This document shows, piece after piece, positions 7,558 to 15,829 of a DNA stretch of 64,000 bases. How positions within the stretch are numbered: position 1 is the stretch's first letter; each line of letters starts with the position of its first letter. The position numbers and the translations under genes were made by a program. The DNA is from Acidobacteriota bacterium (lineage in GTDB: Bacteria; Acidobacteriota; Thermoanaerobaculia; Thermoanaerobaculales; Thermoanaerobaculaceae): assembly GCA_016213675.1 (NCBI GenBank), contig JACQZW010000031.1:22024-86023 (forward strand). The letters are read 5' to 3'. The notes beneath the pieces are model-generated. The model was given only the letters and a program-made list of their open reading frames with translations, was not told the DNA's origin and searched no databases.

Positions 7558-8673
7558 ATGCCCGTCACGCTGCACGAGCTGCTCAAGGTCGTAGTGGAGA
7601 AGGGGGCGACGGACCTCCACGTCACCACCAATACTCCGCCGGTGATCCGGATCGATGGAGCCCTCGAGCGCCTGCCCCTGCCTCCGATGACGGCCCCGGA
7701 GACGAAGCGCCTGGCCTACTCGGTCCTGACCGACGCCCAGAAACACCGGCTCGAGGAGACGTTCGAGCTCGACCTCTCCTTCGGCATCAAGGGGCTCGCG
7801 CGGTTCCGCGCCAACATCTTCTACCAACGCGGCGCCGTAGCCGGCGCGTTCCGCCGCATCCCCTACGAGATCCTCGGATTCAAGGAGCTCGGCCTACCCC
7901 CCATCGTCGACGGCCTGTGCGAGAAGCCGCGCGGCCTCGTCCTGGTCACGGGACCGACCGGATCGGGAAAGTCGACCTCGCTCGCGGCAATGCTCGACAA
8001 GGTCAACAGCGAGCACCCCTTGCACATCGTGACCATCGAGGACCCGATCGAGTACCTCCACACCCACAAGAAGGCGATGGTCAACCAGCGCGAGCTCCAC
8101 TCGGACACCCAGTCGTACGCCAACGCCCTGCGCTCGGTGCTCCGTGAGGATCCCGACGTCGTCCTCATCGGCGAGATGCGCGATCTTGAAACCGTCGAGT
8201 CGGCGCTGCGGATCGCCGAGACTGGTCACCTCACCTTCGCGACGCTGCACACGAACTCGGCACCGCAGACGATCAACCGCATCATCGACGTCTTCCCCGA
8301 GCACCAGCAATCGCAGATCAGGGCCCAGCTCTCGTTCGTTCTCGAGGGGATCATCTGCCAGTCGCTCTTGCCTCGAGCCGGGGGCAAGGGACGGGTGCTC
8401 GCGTGCGAGGTGTTGATCCCCAACGCCGCAGTCCGTAACCTCATCCGCGAGGACAAGGTGCACCAGATCTACTCGATCATGCAGACGGGTCAGCTCAAGC
8501 ACGGGATGCAGACGTTCAACCAGTCACTGGCGACGCTCTACCAGCGTCGGCTGATCACCCTGCAACTCGCGATGTCGTACAGTTCCAACCCGGATGAGCT
8601 GCAAGACATGATCAACCGGGGCACCGGCGTGGTGCAGCAGGCGGCCGCACCGAAGGCACCGGGAAGGGGTTAG
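7558..8673 (+). CDS. pilT: Type IV pilus retraction ATPase
   Basis: ATPase that depolymerises pili, powering twitching and DNA uptake. The 371-aa product starts MPVTLHELLKVVVEKGATDL and has the PAS-like N-terminal domain, Walker A GPTGSGKSTS, the Asp box, Walker B VVLIGEMRD and the His box ETGHLTFATLHTNSAPQTI. The C-terminal region has CEVLIPNAAVRNLIRE, the PilT-specific replacement for the AIRNLIRE motif. There is no tetracysteine motif, as expected for PilT. A GGGGGATTC SD-like tract precedes the ATG; gap to pilB is 10 nt. Confidence 0.96.
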   Translation: MPVTLHELLKVVVEKGATDLHVTTNTPPVIRIDGALERLPLPPMTAPETKRLAYSVLTDAQKHRLEETFELDLSFGIKGLARFRANIFYQRGAVAGAFRRIPYEILGFKELGLPPIVDGLCEKPRGLVLVTGPTGSGKSTSLAAMLDKVNSEHPLHIVTIEDPIEYLHTHKKAMVNQRELHSDTQSYANALRSVLREDPDVVLIGEMRDLETVESALRIAETGHLTFATLHTNSAPQTINRIIDVFPEHQQSQIRAQLSFVLEGIICQSLLPRAGGKGRVLACEVLIPNAAVRNLIREDKVHQIYSIMQTGQLKHGMQTFNQSLATLYQRRLITLQLAMSYSSNPDELQDMINRGTGVVQQAAAPKAPGRG

Positions 8674-8676
8674 ACG

Positions 8677-9879
8677 ATGCCCAGTTTCGAGTGGAAGGGA
8701 AGAGACCGCGCCGGGCGGCCACAGAGCGGCATCTTGGTCGCCGACAACAAGGAGGCCGTGCTCTCGGTCCTCCGCCGTCAGCAGATCGTGCCGCTGACCG
8801 TCAAGGAGAAGGGCAAGGAGATCGCCCTGCCCAAGATCCGGCGCGGGATCGACGAGAAGGAGCTCGCCATCTTCACCCGGCAGTTCTCGGTGATGATCGA
8901 CGCCGGCCTCCCGCTCGTCCAGTGCCTGCAGATCCTCGGCGAGCAGCAGGAGAACAAGGCCTTCCAGCGGATCATCCTGCAAGTCCGCGAGGACGTGGAG
9001 TCGGGCTCCTCGCTCGCCAACGCGATGAAGAAGCACCCGACGGCCTTCAGCGACCTCTATGTCAACATGGTGTCGGCCGGCGAGACCGGCGGCATCCTCG
9101 ACACCATCCTCCAGCGCCTCGCCGTCTACATCGAGAAGGCCGCGCGCCTGAAGGCCCAGGTCAAGTCGGCGATGGTCTACCCCGCAGCGGTGATCTCCAT
9201 CGCCATCCTGGTGGTGTACATCATCCTGTGGAAGGTCATCCCGGTCTTCGCCTCGTTGTTCCAGTCGCTGGGCGCGGACCTGCCCCTGCCGACCAGGATC
9301 GTCATCGCCCTGTCGAACTTCGTCGGACGGTTCTGGTGGCTCGTCGGGATCCTCGTCGTCGCCGGCGTCATCGCGATCCGCCGGTACTACGCGACCCCAC
9401 ACGGAAGGCTCGTCATCGACAAGATCTTGCTGAAGTCGCCGATCCTCGGCATCGTCCTGCGCAAGATCGCCGTGGCCCGCTTCTGCCGCACGCTCGGTAC
9501 GCTGCTCTCGGCGGGCGTCCCGGTCCTCGAAGCGCTGGAGATCACCGCCCGGACCTCCGGTAACGCCGTGATCGAGCAGGCCATCCTCGAGGTGCGCAAG
9601 CAGGTCGAGGAAGGCAAGACCATGGCGGAGCCGCTCAAGACGACCCAGCAGTTCCCGCCCATGGTCGTGCAGATGATCTCGGTCGGCGAAACCACCGGCG
9701 CCCTCGACACCATGCTGGCGAAGATCGCCGAGTTCTACGAGGAAGAGGTCGACCTGGCGGTCGCGAGCATGATGAAGCTGATCGAGCCGCTCATGATCTT
9801 CTTCCTCGGCGTGGTGGTCGGCGGAATCGTGATCTCGATGTACCTGCCGATGTTCGACCTGATCTCGAAGATCGGATGA
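8677..9879 (+). CDS. pilC: Type IV pilus inner-membrane platform protein
   Basis: GspF-family polytopic membrane protein that couples the PilB/PilT motors to the growing pilus. The 400-aa product has two homologous GspF domains, each entered by the FTRQFSVMIDAGLPL and FCRTLGTLLSAGVPV signatures, and three hydrophobic segments (around residues 170, 210 and the C-terminal LMIFFLGVVVGGIVISM). It starts 3 nt after pilT, and its last 4 nt overlap pilS. No pilin or pilMNOPQ genes are in the window. Confidence 0.95.
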   Translation: MPSFEWKGRDRAGRPQSGILVADNKEAVLSVLRRQQIVPLTVKEKGKEIALPKIRRGIDEKELAIFTRQFSVMIDAGLPLVQCLQILGEQQENKAFQRIILQVREDVESGSSLANAMKKHPTAFSDLYVNMVSAGETGGILDTILQRLAVYIEKAARLKAQVKSAMVYPAAVISIAILVVYIILWKVIPVFASLFQSLGADLPLPTRIVIALSNFVGRFWWLVGILVVAGVIAIRRYYATPHGRLVIDKILLKSPILGIVLRKIAVARFCRTLGTLLSAGVPVLEALEITARTSGNAVIEQAILEVRKQVEEGKTMAEPLKTTQQFPPMVVQMISVGETTGALDTMLAKIAEFYEEEVDLAVASMMKLIEPLMIFFLGVVVGGIVISMYLPMFDLISKIG

Positions 9880-11543
9880 ACCTCAGACCCGGAGCTCGGG
9901 CCGCCGGCGGCGGCCCGCTCCCCTCCGGCCTGCCCACCGCGCTGATCGCCAAGTGGCTGGTTGGACTTCGCCTCCTGGCAGTCTCTGCCCTCCTGGTCGG
10001 AGCCTTGGTCGTGCAGGCGACGACCGACGAGATACTCCCCATCGGTCGGCTTGCCAGGCTCGCGGGCCTGTCCTACCTCCTCTCGCTCGTCTGGATCGCC
10101 CTGTGGCTGGTCCGTTGCCCGCCGGGGCTGCACGGCGCGCTCCAGATCACCGGCGACCTCTTCATCATCTCGACGCTGATCTACATCACGGGAGGCCTGT
10201 CCTCGCCCTTCCCGTTCCTCTTCCTGATCAGCGTGGGACTCGCGGCACTGATGTTCGGGCTGCGCGGGGCCCTCACGGTGGCGGGGGCCGCGTTCGTGCT
10301 CTACGGCGCGATGGCCGAGGCGATGGCGTTCCATCTGCTGCCACCGCCGTCGTTCGTGCCGACGGCGCCGACGCTGGGCCCGTCCGGTCTCGCCTTCCAG
10401 ATCTTCGTCACCGGGACCGGGTTCGGCTTGGTTGCCCTCCTCACCTCGTACCTGGCCCACTCCCTGCAGCGTGCCGAGGCGCGACTCGAGGGGGAGCGGG
10501 CCGCTACGGCTCGCCTCTTCGCGCTGTCGGCGGACGTGCTCCGTTCGGTGGAGTCCGGCGTGCTGGCGGCGGACACCGAGGGCCGGGTGGTGCTCGCCAA
10601 CCCCGCCGCCAGGAGCATCCTGCGCGCCTTCGAGCCGCTCGAGGGCCGCAACATCACGGAGCTGCTCCCCATGGAGGGCTTCGACTGGACGCGCGTCCTC
10701 CGCCAGGCGTCTGCGGAGGTGCCGCTCAGGGTCGAGGCCGTCGTCGCCGGCCCGGGAATCCCGCTGGGCTGTACCGTCACCCCACTGCGCGGCGAGGACA
10801 ACACGCTCCTCGGAGTCGTGGTCCACTTCCGCGACCTCACCGAGGCGCGGGTCGCCGCCGAGCGGGTCAGGCTCCGCGAGCGCCTGGCCGCGGTCGGCGA
10901 GATGGCAGCCGGGATTGCCCACGAGATCCGCAATCCCCTTGCCTCCATCTCAGGCTCCGCCCAGGTGCTCGGCTCCGTCCCGGGCCTTGGCACGAAGGAA
11001 AAGAGCCTCCTGCGCATCATCGTTCAGGAGTCGCGCCGGCTCTCCGGGATCGTCGAGTCGTTCCTCGGCTACGCCCGCCCTCCCGACCCCCACCGCGCGC
11101 CATGCGACATCGCCCGGACTCTGGAGGAGACACTCACCCTGTTCGCCAACTCGCCGGAGGTCCGTGTCGACCACGTCATCGAGACCGACATCCGGCCTCA
11201 CGCAGACGGTGTCGTCGCCGACGAGAAGCAGCTCCGGCAAGCGTTCTACAACCTGGCCCGCAACGCGATCCAGGCGATGCCGCAGGGTGGTACGATGCAC
11301 GTGCAAGGGCGTGAGGACGGTGATCACTACGTCATCCGCTGGCACGACGAGGGCGTCGGGATGCAACCCCAGCAGATCCGCGAGATCTTCCAGCCATTCA
11401 AGGCGTTCCGTATCGGCGGGACCGGGCTCGGGCTGTCGGTGGTGTACTCGATCGTGACCGATCACGGTGGGGAGATCGCCGTCGAGAGCGAGCCGGGCAC
11501 TGGCACGACGTTCACCCTCCGCCTCCCCCTGGGAACACCGTGA
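9876..11543 (+). CDS. pilS: Membrane sensor histidine kinase, PilS type
   Basis: Sensor kinase likely controlling pilin transcription with the adjacent regulator. The 555-aa product has about six hydrophobic segments in its first 200 residues, a PAS domain (about 215-330), a HisKA domain with the phospho-acceptor in AAGIAHEIRNPLASISGSA, and an HATPase_c domain with the N box NLARNAIQAMP, G1 HDEGVGM and G2 GGTGLGLSV. It overlaps pilC by 4 nt and pilR by 4 nt, the conserved pilC-pilS-pilR order of Myxococcota, Desulfuromonadia and Acidobacteria. Confidence 0.92.
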   Translation: MNLRPGARAAGGGPLPSGLPTALIAKWLVGLRLLAVSALLVGALVVQATTDEILPIGRLARLAGLSYLLSLVWIALWLVRCPPGLHGALQITGDLFIISTLIYITGGLSSPFPFLFLISVGLAALMFGLRGALTVAGAAFVLYGAMAEAMAFHLLPPPSFVPTAPTLGPSGLAFQIFVTGTGFGLVALLTSYLAHSLQRAEARLEGERAATARLFALSADVLRSVESGVLAADTEGRVVLANPAARSILRAFEPLEGRNITELLPMEGFDWTRVLRQASAEVPLRVEAVVAGPGIPLGCTVTPLRGEDNTLLGVVVHFRDLTEARVAAERVRLRERLAAVGEMAAGIAHEIRNPLASISGSAQVLGSVPGLGTKEKSLLRIIVQESRRLSGIVESFLGYARPPDPHRAPCDIARTLEETLTLFANSPEVRVDHVIETDIRPHADGVVADEKQLRQAFYNLARNAIQAMPQGGTMHVQGREDGDHYVIRWHDEGVGMQPQQIREIFQPFKAFRIGGTGLGLSVVYSIVTDHGGEIAVESEPGTGTTFTLRLPLGTP

Positions 11544-12895
11544 GCGACCGCATCCTGGTCGTCGACGACGAGCCCAACCTGCGCGAGCTCCTCCGCATCG
11601 TGCTCGAGGGAGAGGGTTACCGGGTCCGCGAGGCGGCCACGTACAAGGAGGCGGGCGGCTTCCTGGCGCAGGAGCAGTTCGACCTCGTCGTCTGCGACAT
11701 CTTCCTGCCCGACGGCAACGGTCTCGACCTGCTTCGCACCCACCACGCGGCCAAGCCGGACACGCACTTCGTCATGATCACGGCGCACTCCACGCCCGCC
11801 CACATGCTGACGGCGCTGCGCGAGGGAGCCGTCGAGTACCTGTCCAAGCCGTTCGACGTCGAGGAGCTCAAGCTGATGGTCGCCAAACAGCTCCTCCGGC
11901 ACACGGACAGGCCGCTGGCAACCGGCTCCGACCAGCTCGTCGGACAGTCCAGGGCGATGTGGCCGGTGATCGAGCGGATCCCGCAGGTCGCTCGCAGCGA
12001 CGCGACCGTGCTGATCACCGGCGACTCGGGCACCGGCAAGGAGCTCGTCGCGCGGGCGATCCACGCCGCGTCGCCCCGCGCGGCACGGCTGTTTGTCCCG
12101 GTCAACTGCGGCGCCCTTCCCGAGGGACTCCTGGAGAGCGAGCTGTTCGGCCACGTCCGCGGCTCGTTCACCGGTGCCGTCCGCGACAAGCGCGGCCTCT
12201 TCCAGGAGGCCCACGGCGGCACGCTGTTCCTCGACGAGGTCGGAGAGCTGTCGTCGAACATGCAGGTCAAGCTGCTCCGCGCGTTGCAGGAGAGGAAGAT
12301 CCGATCGGTCGGCGACACCCGCGAGGTTTCGGTCGACGTCAGGGTCCTCGTCGCCACCAACCAGGAGCTGCTCGCGATGGTCCGCGAAGGCCGCTTCCGC
12401 GAGGACCTCTACTACCGGATCAACGTGCTTCACGTCCACGTCCCGCCGTTGCGCGAGCGGCCCGAGGACATCCCCATCCTCGCGCGGCTCTTCGTCAAGC
12501 GCGCCTGCCAGCGCCTCGAGCTCCCGCCCAAAGAGCTTCACCGCGACGTCATCACCATCCTCGAGAACTACTCGTGGCCGGGCAACGTCCGTGAGCTGGA
12601 GAACGCCATGGAGCGCACCGTCGCCATGGAGCCCTCCAAGCTCATCACCATGAGCTCGCTCCCCTCGAGCCTCCTCGGCGAGGCCGCCCTGGCCGGCGCC
12701 CAGCAGTTCGGGTTCTCCCTGCCCGACGAAGGGCTGGACCTGGAGGCACACCTGGATGCCATCCGTCGCGAGCTCATGCGCCAGGCGCTCCTGCGCTGCG
12801 GCGGCGTCCAGAAGGAGGCCGCCCGCTTGCTGCGCATGAGCTACCGCGCATTCCGCTACCATGCCGAGAAGTTCCGCCTGTCCCCGGAGGACTGA
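11540..12895 (+). CDS. pilR: Sigma-54-dependent response regulator, PilR type
   Basis: NtrC-family activator: REC domain, AAA+ sigma-54 interaction domain and a Fis-type HTH. In the 451-aa product the phospho-acceptor is Asp53 (VVCDIFLP); the acidic pair is D9-D10 and the Lys is in YLSKPF. The AAA+ part has Walker A GDSGTGKELVARAIH, Walker B TLFLDEVGEL and the sigma-54 contact loop as GSFTGA instead of the usual GAFTGA. The C-terminal HTH is KEAARLLRMSYRAFRYHAEKF. Starts at GTG within the pilS stop. Its targets are probably sigma-54 pilin promoters outside this window. Confidence 0.93.
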   Translation: MSDRILVVDDEPNLRELLRIVLEGEGYRVREAATYKEAGGFLAQEQFDLVVCDIFLPDGNGLDLLRTHHAAKPDTHFVMITAHSTPAHMLTALREGAVEYLSKPFDVEELKLMVAKQLLRHTDRPLATGSDQLVGQSRAMWPVIERIPQVARSDATVLITGDSGTGKELVARAIHAASPRAARLFVPVNCGALPEGLLESELFGHVRGSFTGAVRDKRGLFQEAHGGTLFLDEVGELSSNMQVKLLRALQERKIRSVGDTREVSVDVRVLVATNQELLAMVREGRFREDLYYRINVLHVHVPPLRERPEDIPILARLFVKRACQRLELPPKELHRDVITILENYSWPGNVRELENAMERTVAMEPSKLITMSSLPSSLLGEAALAGAQQFGFSLPDEGLDLEAHLDAIRRELMRQALLRCGGVQKEAARLLRMSYRAFRYHAEKFRLSPED

Positions 12896-12898
12896 ACC

Positions 12899-13339
12899 GT
12901 GCTCGAACTGCTGCTTGCCCTCGCCCTCGCCTCACCCCCGCCGCCGGCCGTCTGCACGGCGCCGGACGGCACCCGACTCCGCCTCGAGCTCGCCTCGACG
13001 CCCGACGAGCATGCCCGCGGCCTGATGTACCGCGACGTCCTCGCTGCCGACTCCGGGATGCTGTTCGTCTTCGACCAGGACGGGCGCCTGTCGTTCTGGA
13101 TGAAGGACACGATCATCCCCCTCGACATGGTCTGGCTCACGGCCACCGGAGAGGTCGTCGACGTCAAGACGGTGCAGCCCTGCAGGATCGACCCGTGCCC
13201 CACCTATGCCGCAGTCAGGCCGGCCCGGGCAGTGCTCGAGCTCAACGCCGGGATCGCGGCCAAGCACGGGATCGTCCCCGGCGCCAAGCTGGGGTTCGAA
13301 CACGTCCCCGGCTACCCGGTTCCGGCAGGCACGCGATGA
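12899..13339 (+). CDS. DUF192-family exported protein
   Basis: 146-aa protein with a short hydrophobic leader (LLLALALASPPPP), then the DUF192 core: LELASTPDEHARGLMYRDVL, FWMKDTIIPLDMVWL, and a closing VLELNAGIAAKHGIVPGAKL. DUF192 proteins are small secreted or periplasmic beta-barrels of unknown function, common next to pilus or envelope genes. Starts at GTG 3 nt after pilR; the stop overlaps the galU ATG (ATGA). I see no catalytic motif that would justify a more precise name. Confidence 0.85.
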   Translation: MLELLLALALASPPPPAVCTAPDGTRLRLELASTPDEHARGLMYRDVLAADSGMLFVFDQDGRLSFWMKDTIIPLDMVWLTATGEVVDVKTVQPCRIDPCPTYAAVRPARAVLELNAGIAAKHGIVPGAKLGFEHVPGYPVPAGTR

Positions 13340-14211
13340 TCCTGCACCGGGCGGTCTTCCCGGTCGCCGGGTTCGGGACCCGCTTCCTGCCGGCCTCCAA
13401 GGCGATCCCGAAGGAGTTGCTGCCGATCGTCGACAAGCCGGCGGTGCAGTACGTGGTCGAGGAGGCGGTCGCGGCCGGGGTCTCCACCGCGATCTTCGTG
13501 ACCGCGGAGGGGAAGTCGGCGATCGAGGATCACTTCGACCGCAACCTGCGCCTCGAGGCGTTCCTCGCGGAGCGCGGCACGACCGATCTCCTCGAGGTGG
13601 TCCGCCAGGTCGGTTCGATGGTCCAGGTCGTGGCCGTCCGGCAGAAGGAGGCGCTCGGCCTCGGTCACGCGGTCCTGCAGGCCGCCCCGGTGCTGGGCGA
13701 CGAGCCTTTCGCGGTCCTGCTCGGCGACGACATCATCGTCGGCGACACGCCGGCCATCTCCCGCCTCGCCGAGATCCACGCCTCGACCGGCGCGCCGGTG
13801 ATCGCCGTGATGGAGGTCCCGCGCGAGGACATTCAACACTACGGCTGCATCGCGGGCGAACCGGTCGGCGACGGCGTCTGGCGCGTGCTCGACCTGGTGG
13901 AGAAACCGGCACCGGCGCAGGCGCCGTCCAACCTCGCGATCATCGGGCGCTACGTCCTCACCCCGGCGGTCCTCGAGGCCCTCGCCGCGACCGGACGCGA
14001 CACGAGCGGCGAGATCCAGCTCACCGAGGGCCTCCGGCGGTCGCTGGCGGGCGGGCCGCTGTTCGCCTGCACGTTCCCTGGGCGACGCTACGACGCCGGG
14101 AACAAGGCGGACTTCCTCCGAGCGACGCTGGAGATCGGGCTACGGCACCCTGAACTCGGGCCCTCGCTGCGGCGGGCCATCGAGGAGCTGCGGGCACTGG
14201 GCAACTGCTGA
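13336..14211 (+). CDS. galU: UTP-glucose-1-phosphate uridylyltransferase
   Basis: Makes UDP-glucose for LPS, exopolysaccharide and glycogen-type pathways. The 291-aa product starts MILHRAVFPVAGFGTRFLPA, the nucleotidyltransferase signature, with KAIPKELLPIVDKP next, then QKEALGLGHAV, the metal-binding Asp in LLGDDIIVGD, and YDAGNKADFL near the end. ATG 13336 overlaps the DUF192 stop; the open frame from 13195 is shadow. It closes the 14-kb plus-strand run and converges on the FmdB-like gene with a 23-nt gap. Confidence 0.94.
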   Translation: MILHRAVFPVAGFGTRFLPASKAIPKELLPIVDKPAVQYVVEEAVAAGVSTAIFVTAEGKSAIEDHFDRNLRLEAFLAERGTTDLLEVVRQVGSMVQVVAVRQKEALGLGHAVLQAAPVLGDEPFAVLLGDDIIVGDTPAISRLAEIHASTGAPVIAVMEVPREDIQHYGCIAGEPVGDGVWRVLDLVEKPAPAQAPSNLAIIGRYVLTPAVLEALAATGRDTSGEIQLTEGLRRSLAGGPLFACTFPGRRYDAGNKADFLRATLEIGLRHPELGPSLRRAIEELRALGNC

Positions 14212-14234
14212 GCTTCGGCCGAGTGCGCCGGCGG

Positions 14235-14525
14235 TTAAGAAGTCGAGTCGCCGGGTTTGGCGCCAGAGGCCGGGGCCGCGGATGGGGTGGTCTCCTTCTT
14301 CGGCGACTCGTCGGCGCCCTTGCCCTCGTCGGCCTTCCGTCCCCCGCCCTTGCCATAGTCCGTCACGTACCAGCCGGTACCCTTGAACTGGAGCGACGGT
14401 GCCGAGACCAGCTTCTCGAGGACCCCATGGCAGGTCGGACACTCGCGGAGCGGCGGCGCACTGACGCGCTGCAGCGCCTCGATGCGCTTGCCACAGCCCG
14501 TGCAGCGATACTCGTACAGCGGCAT
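14235..14525 (-). CDS. FmdB-family zinc-ribbon regulatory protein
   Basis: 96-aa protein starting MPLYEYRCTGCGKRIEALQR with a second cysteine pair in CPTCHG, giving the four-Cys zinc ribbon of the FmdB/CxxC_CXXC_SSSS family, followed by a flexible Lys/Gly/Ser-rich tail. Family members are small putative regulators; the exact role is unknown. An SD (GGAGG) lies 7 nt before the ATG. Convergent with galU. Confidence 0.88.
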   Translation of the reverse strand: MPLYEYRCTGCGKRIEALQRVSAPPLRECPTCHGVLEKLVSAPSLQFKGTGWYVTDYGKGGGRKADEGKGADESPKKETTPSAAPASGAKPGDSTS

Positions 14526-14570
14526 TCAAACCTCCGCGCGCCGTCGGGCGCGCCAGCCGTGCAGGCTAGC

Positions 14571-15347
14571 TCAGGCCGAACCGCCTGTCGAGGGGACCTG
14601 AACGCGAATCCCCGATGGGGTCTCCTTGTCGCGGCGAATCAACCCCATGCAGGAGAGCGCGTAGAGAACCCGCGCGTTGAGGCCCGCGGAGAATGGTCCC
14701 TGCTCGCACAGCTCGAAGAGGTTTCGGCGTCCGTCGACCAACTCCACGAGCTGCTCCTCGCCGGGCTCCAGCTCGAGGCCCTGCAGGTGATCCAGCGGTT
14801 CGGACCGGGTGAACACCGTGTGCTTGCCGCCGAGGCGGCCGATGAGGCGCTTCGCGTCGGCCACGGTCTTGCACCCGTGCAGCACCGCCCGGGGGGTCGG
14901 GATGCGCAGCTTGTAGACCTCGTCGGCGGCGAACTCCCCGAGGGTGAAGACGACCCGCCCCTCGGGCACGCCGAACAGGCTCCAGACGATGCGCTGGACC
15001 TGCTCGAGCACAGCGGCGCGCATCTCCGCCTCGGTGAGCAACTCCATGTCGACCAGGACCTGACCGTGCCGCTTGTGCGGGTTGTCGAGCAACTGGAACG
15101 TGGACGCCCGGTACTGCTCCTTGGTGATGCGGCCGGCGGTGAGGAGCATGTCGCCGAGCGACTCGGCCCGGTTCGTCGAGGTCGCGAAGATGATGTCTCC
15201 GCCTGCGATCACGACCCGCTTGGTGAAGTCCCCGACCTCGGCCTCGAGCATGCCCGGCACTCGGTAGCGGTGAATCGTGGCCAGCATCTCGGGGAGCGGG
15301 GTGTCGGCCAGCTCGCCGACATAGATGTGGCGCGGCTCGTTGCTCAC
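14571..15347 (-). CDS. DUF4388 (PATAN-like) protein
   Basis: 258-aa cytoplasmic protein that resembles the DUF4388/PATAN family, found in signalling and gliding proteins of Myxococcota, Acidobacteriota and Desulfuromonadia. The N-terminal half has the family pattern: YVGELADTPLPEMLATIHRY, then KRVVIAGGDIIFATSTNRAE and LGDMLLTAGRITKEQY. The C-terminal half repeats a related alpha/beta layout ending in FELCEQGPFSAGLNARVLY. I start it at GTG 15347, 7 nt after a TAACAT box; the frame is open 33 nt further upstream. No catalytic residues are evident. Confidence 0.8.
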   Translation of the reverse strand: MSNEPRHIYVGELADTPLPEMLATIHRYRVPGMLEAEVGDFTKRVVIAGGDIIFATSTNRAESLGDMLLTAGRITKEQYRASTFQLLDNPHKRHGQVLVDMELLTEAEMRAAVLEQVQRIVWSLFGVPEGRVVFTLGEFAADEVYKLRIPTPRAVLHGCKTVADAKRLIGRLGGKHTVFTRSEPLDHLQGLELEPGEEQLVELVDGRRNLFELCEQGPFSAGLNARVLYALSCMGLIRRDKETPSGIRVQVPSTGGSA

Positions 15348-15354
15348 GGCTGCG

Positions 15355-15360
15355 ATGTTA
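15355..15360 (-). promoter_or_regulatory. -10-like box TAACAT, leaderless DUF4388 start
   Basis: On the minus strand TAACAT is followed by 7 nt (CGCAGCC) and GTG 15347. No SD precedes that GTG, so a leaderless transcript is the simplest reading. Confidence 0.5.
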
Positions 15361-15430
15361 GCACGCAGGGGCAAGATCAATGGGGCGAGCGGGTACGAGT
15401 CGGGCGGGGGCGCGCAAAGGGCGCGGAGGC

Positions 15431-15508
15431 GAATTCACTTCGCCGGAGCGCCGGGGGGTTCGGGGGGCAAGCTCGCGGCGGTCGGGTGGGGGGCGAGCGG
15501 CCCCCCGA
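15431..15508. repeat. G-rich dispersed element, copy A
   Basis: About 78 bp between the DUF4388 gene and tRNA-Sec. It begins GAATTCACTTCGCCGG, carries two runs of six G separated by TTC, then CGCGGCGG, GGGTGG and ends in GCGGCCCCCC. It aligns over its length with copy B at 19572-19655. The closely spaced G runs could form a G-quadruplex; the C run at the end can pair back with them. Confidence 0.6.
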
Positions 15509-15518
15509 CAGGAATCGT

Positions 15519-15617
15519 TGGCGGAAGCGCATGGGGATCGAACCCACCTCCCACACCGCCAAGGTGCGGGACAACGGTTTTGAAGACCGCGGGAGCCACC
15601 AGGCCCCGTGCGCTTCC
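15519..15617 (-). tRNA. selC: tRNA-Sec (anticodon TCA)
   Basis: Selenocysteine tRNA, 96 nt plus an encoded CCA. Seen directly: 8-bp acceptor stem GGAAGCGC/GCGCTTCC, anticodon TCA (complement of 15581-15583) in loop CTTCAAA, a long variable arm with a 9-bp stem (TCCCGCACC/GGTGTGGGA), T arm GTGGG-TTCGATC-CCCAT, discriminator G and CCA. The 8-bp acceptor and long arm separate it from tRNA-Ser and from suppressors. It implies SelA/SelB/SelD and at least one selenoprotein elsewhere in the genome; I found no convincing in-frame TGA selenocysteine in this window. Confidence 0.96.
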
Positions 15618-15623
15618 ATTTCA

Positions 15624-15629
15624 AATGTA
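15624..15629 (-). promoter_or_regulatory. -10-like box TACATT for tRNA-Sec
   Basis: On the minus strand TACATT ends 6 nt before the first base of the mature tRNA. If used, transcription would start at the mature 5' end, leaving little or no leader for RNase P. No clear -35 is visible. Confidence 0.4.
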
Positions 15630-15665
15630 ACAGATGCCCGTGGCCGGCGCGCTGGCCGCCGGCGT

Positions 15666-15695
15666 TTGACACCCCACGCGTCCCTCTGGTATGGT
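15666..15695 (+). promoter_or_regulatory. Sigma-70 promoter of tRNA-Ala
   Basis: A perfect -35 TTGACA (15666-15671), 18-nt spacer, and -10 TATGGT (15690-15695), 13 nt before the tRNA-Ala 5' end. This is the clearest -35/-10 pair in the window. Confidence 0.75.
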
Positions 15696-15708
15696 CCAAG
15701 CCCCTGGT

Positions 15709-15784
15709 GGGGCTGTAGCTCAGCTGGGAGAGCGCTTGAATGGCATTCAAGAGGCCGACGGTTCGATCCCGTTCAGCTCCACCA
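15709..15784 (+). tRNA. tRNA-Ala (anticodon GGC)
   Basis: Full cloverleaf: acceptor GGGGCTG/CAGCTCC with the G3-U70 wobble that identifies alanine tRNAs, D arm GCTC/GAGC, anticodon stem CTTGA/TCAAG with GGC at 15742-15744, T arm GACGG-TTCGATC-CCGTT, discriminator A and an encoded CCA (15782-15784). Reads GCC and GCU codons. Confidence 0.97.
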
Positions 15785-15801
15785 AACTCCTGACCGACCC
15801 G

Positions 15802-15821
15802 AGGCCGCCGCGAGGCGGCCT
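15802..15821 (+). terminator. Hairpin terminator after tRNA-Ala
   Basis: AGGCCGCC, loop GCGA, GGCGGCCT: an 8-bp GC stem capped by a GNRA loop, 17 nt after the tRNA. Downstream tract TTCGTCGTCT is only modestly T-rich. Confidence 0.55.
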
Positions 15822-15829
15822 TCGTCGTC

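Noticed and set aside
5685..7631. 648-codon minus-strand open frame opposite pilB
   Set aside because: Asp/Arg/Leu-rich antisense shadow; pilB on the other strand has every diagnostic motif.
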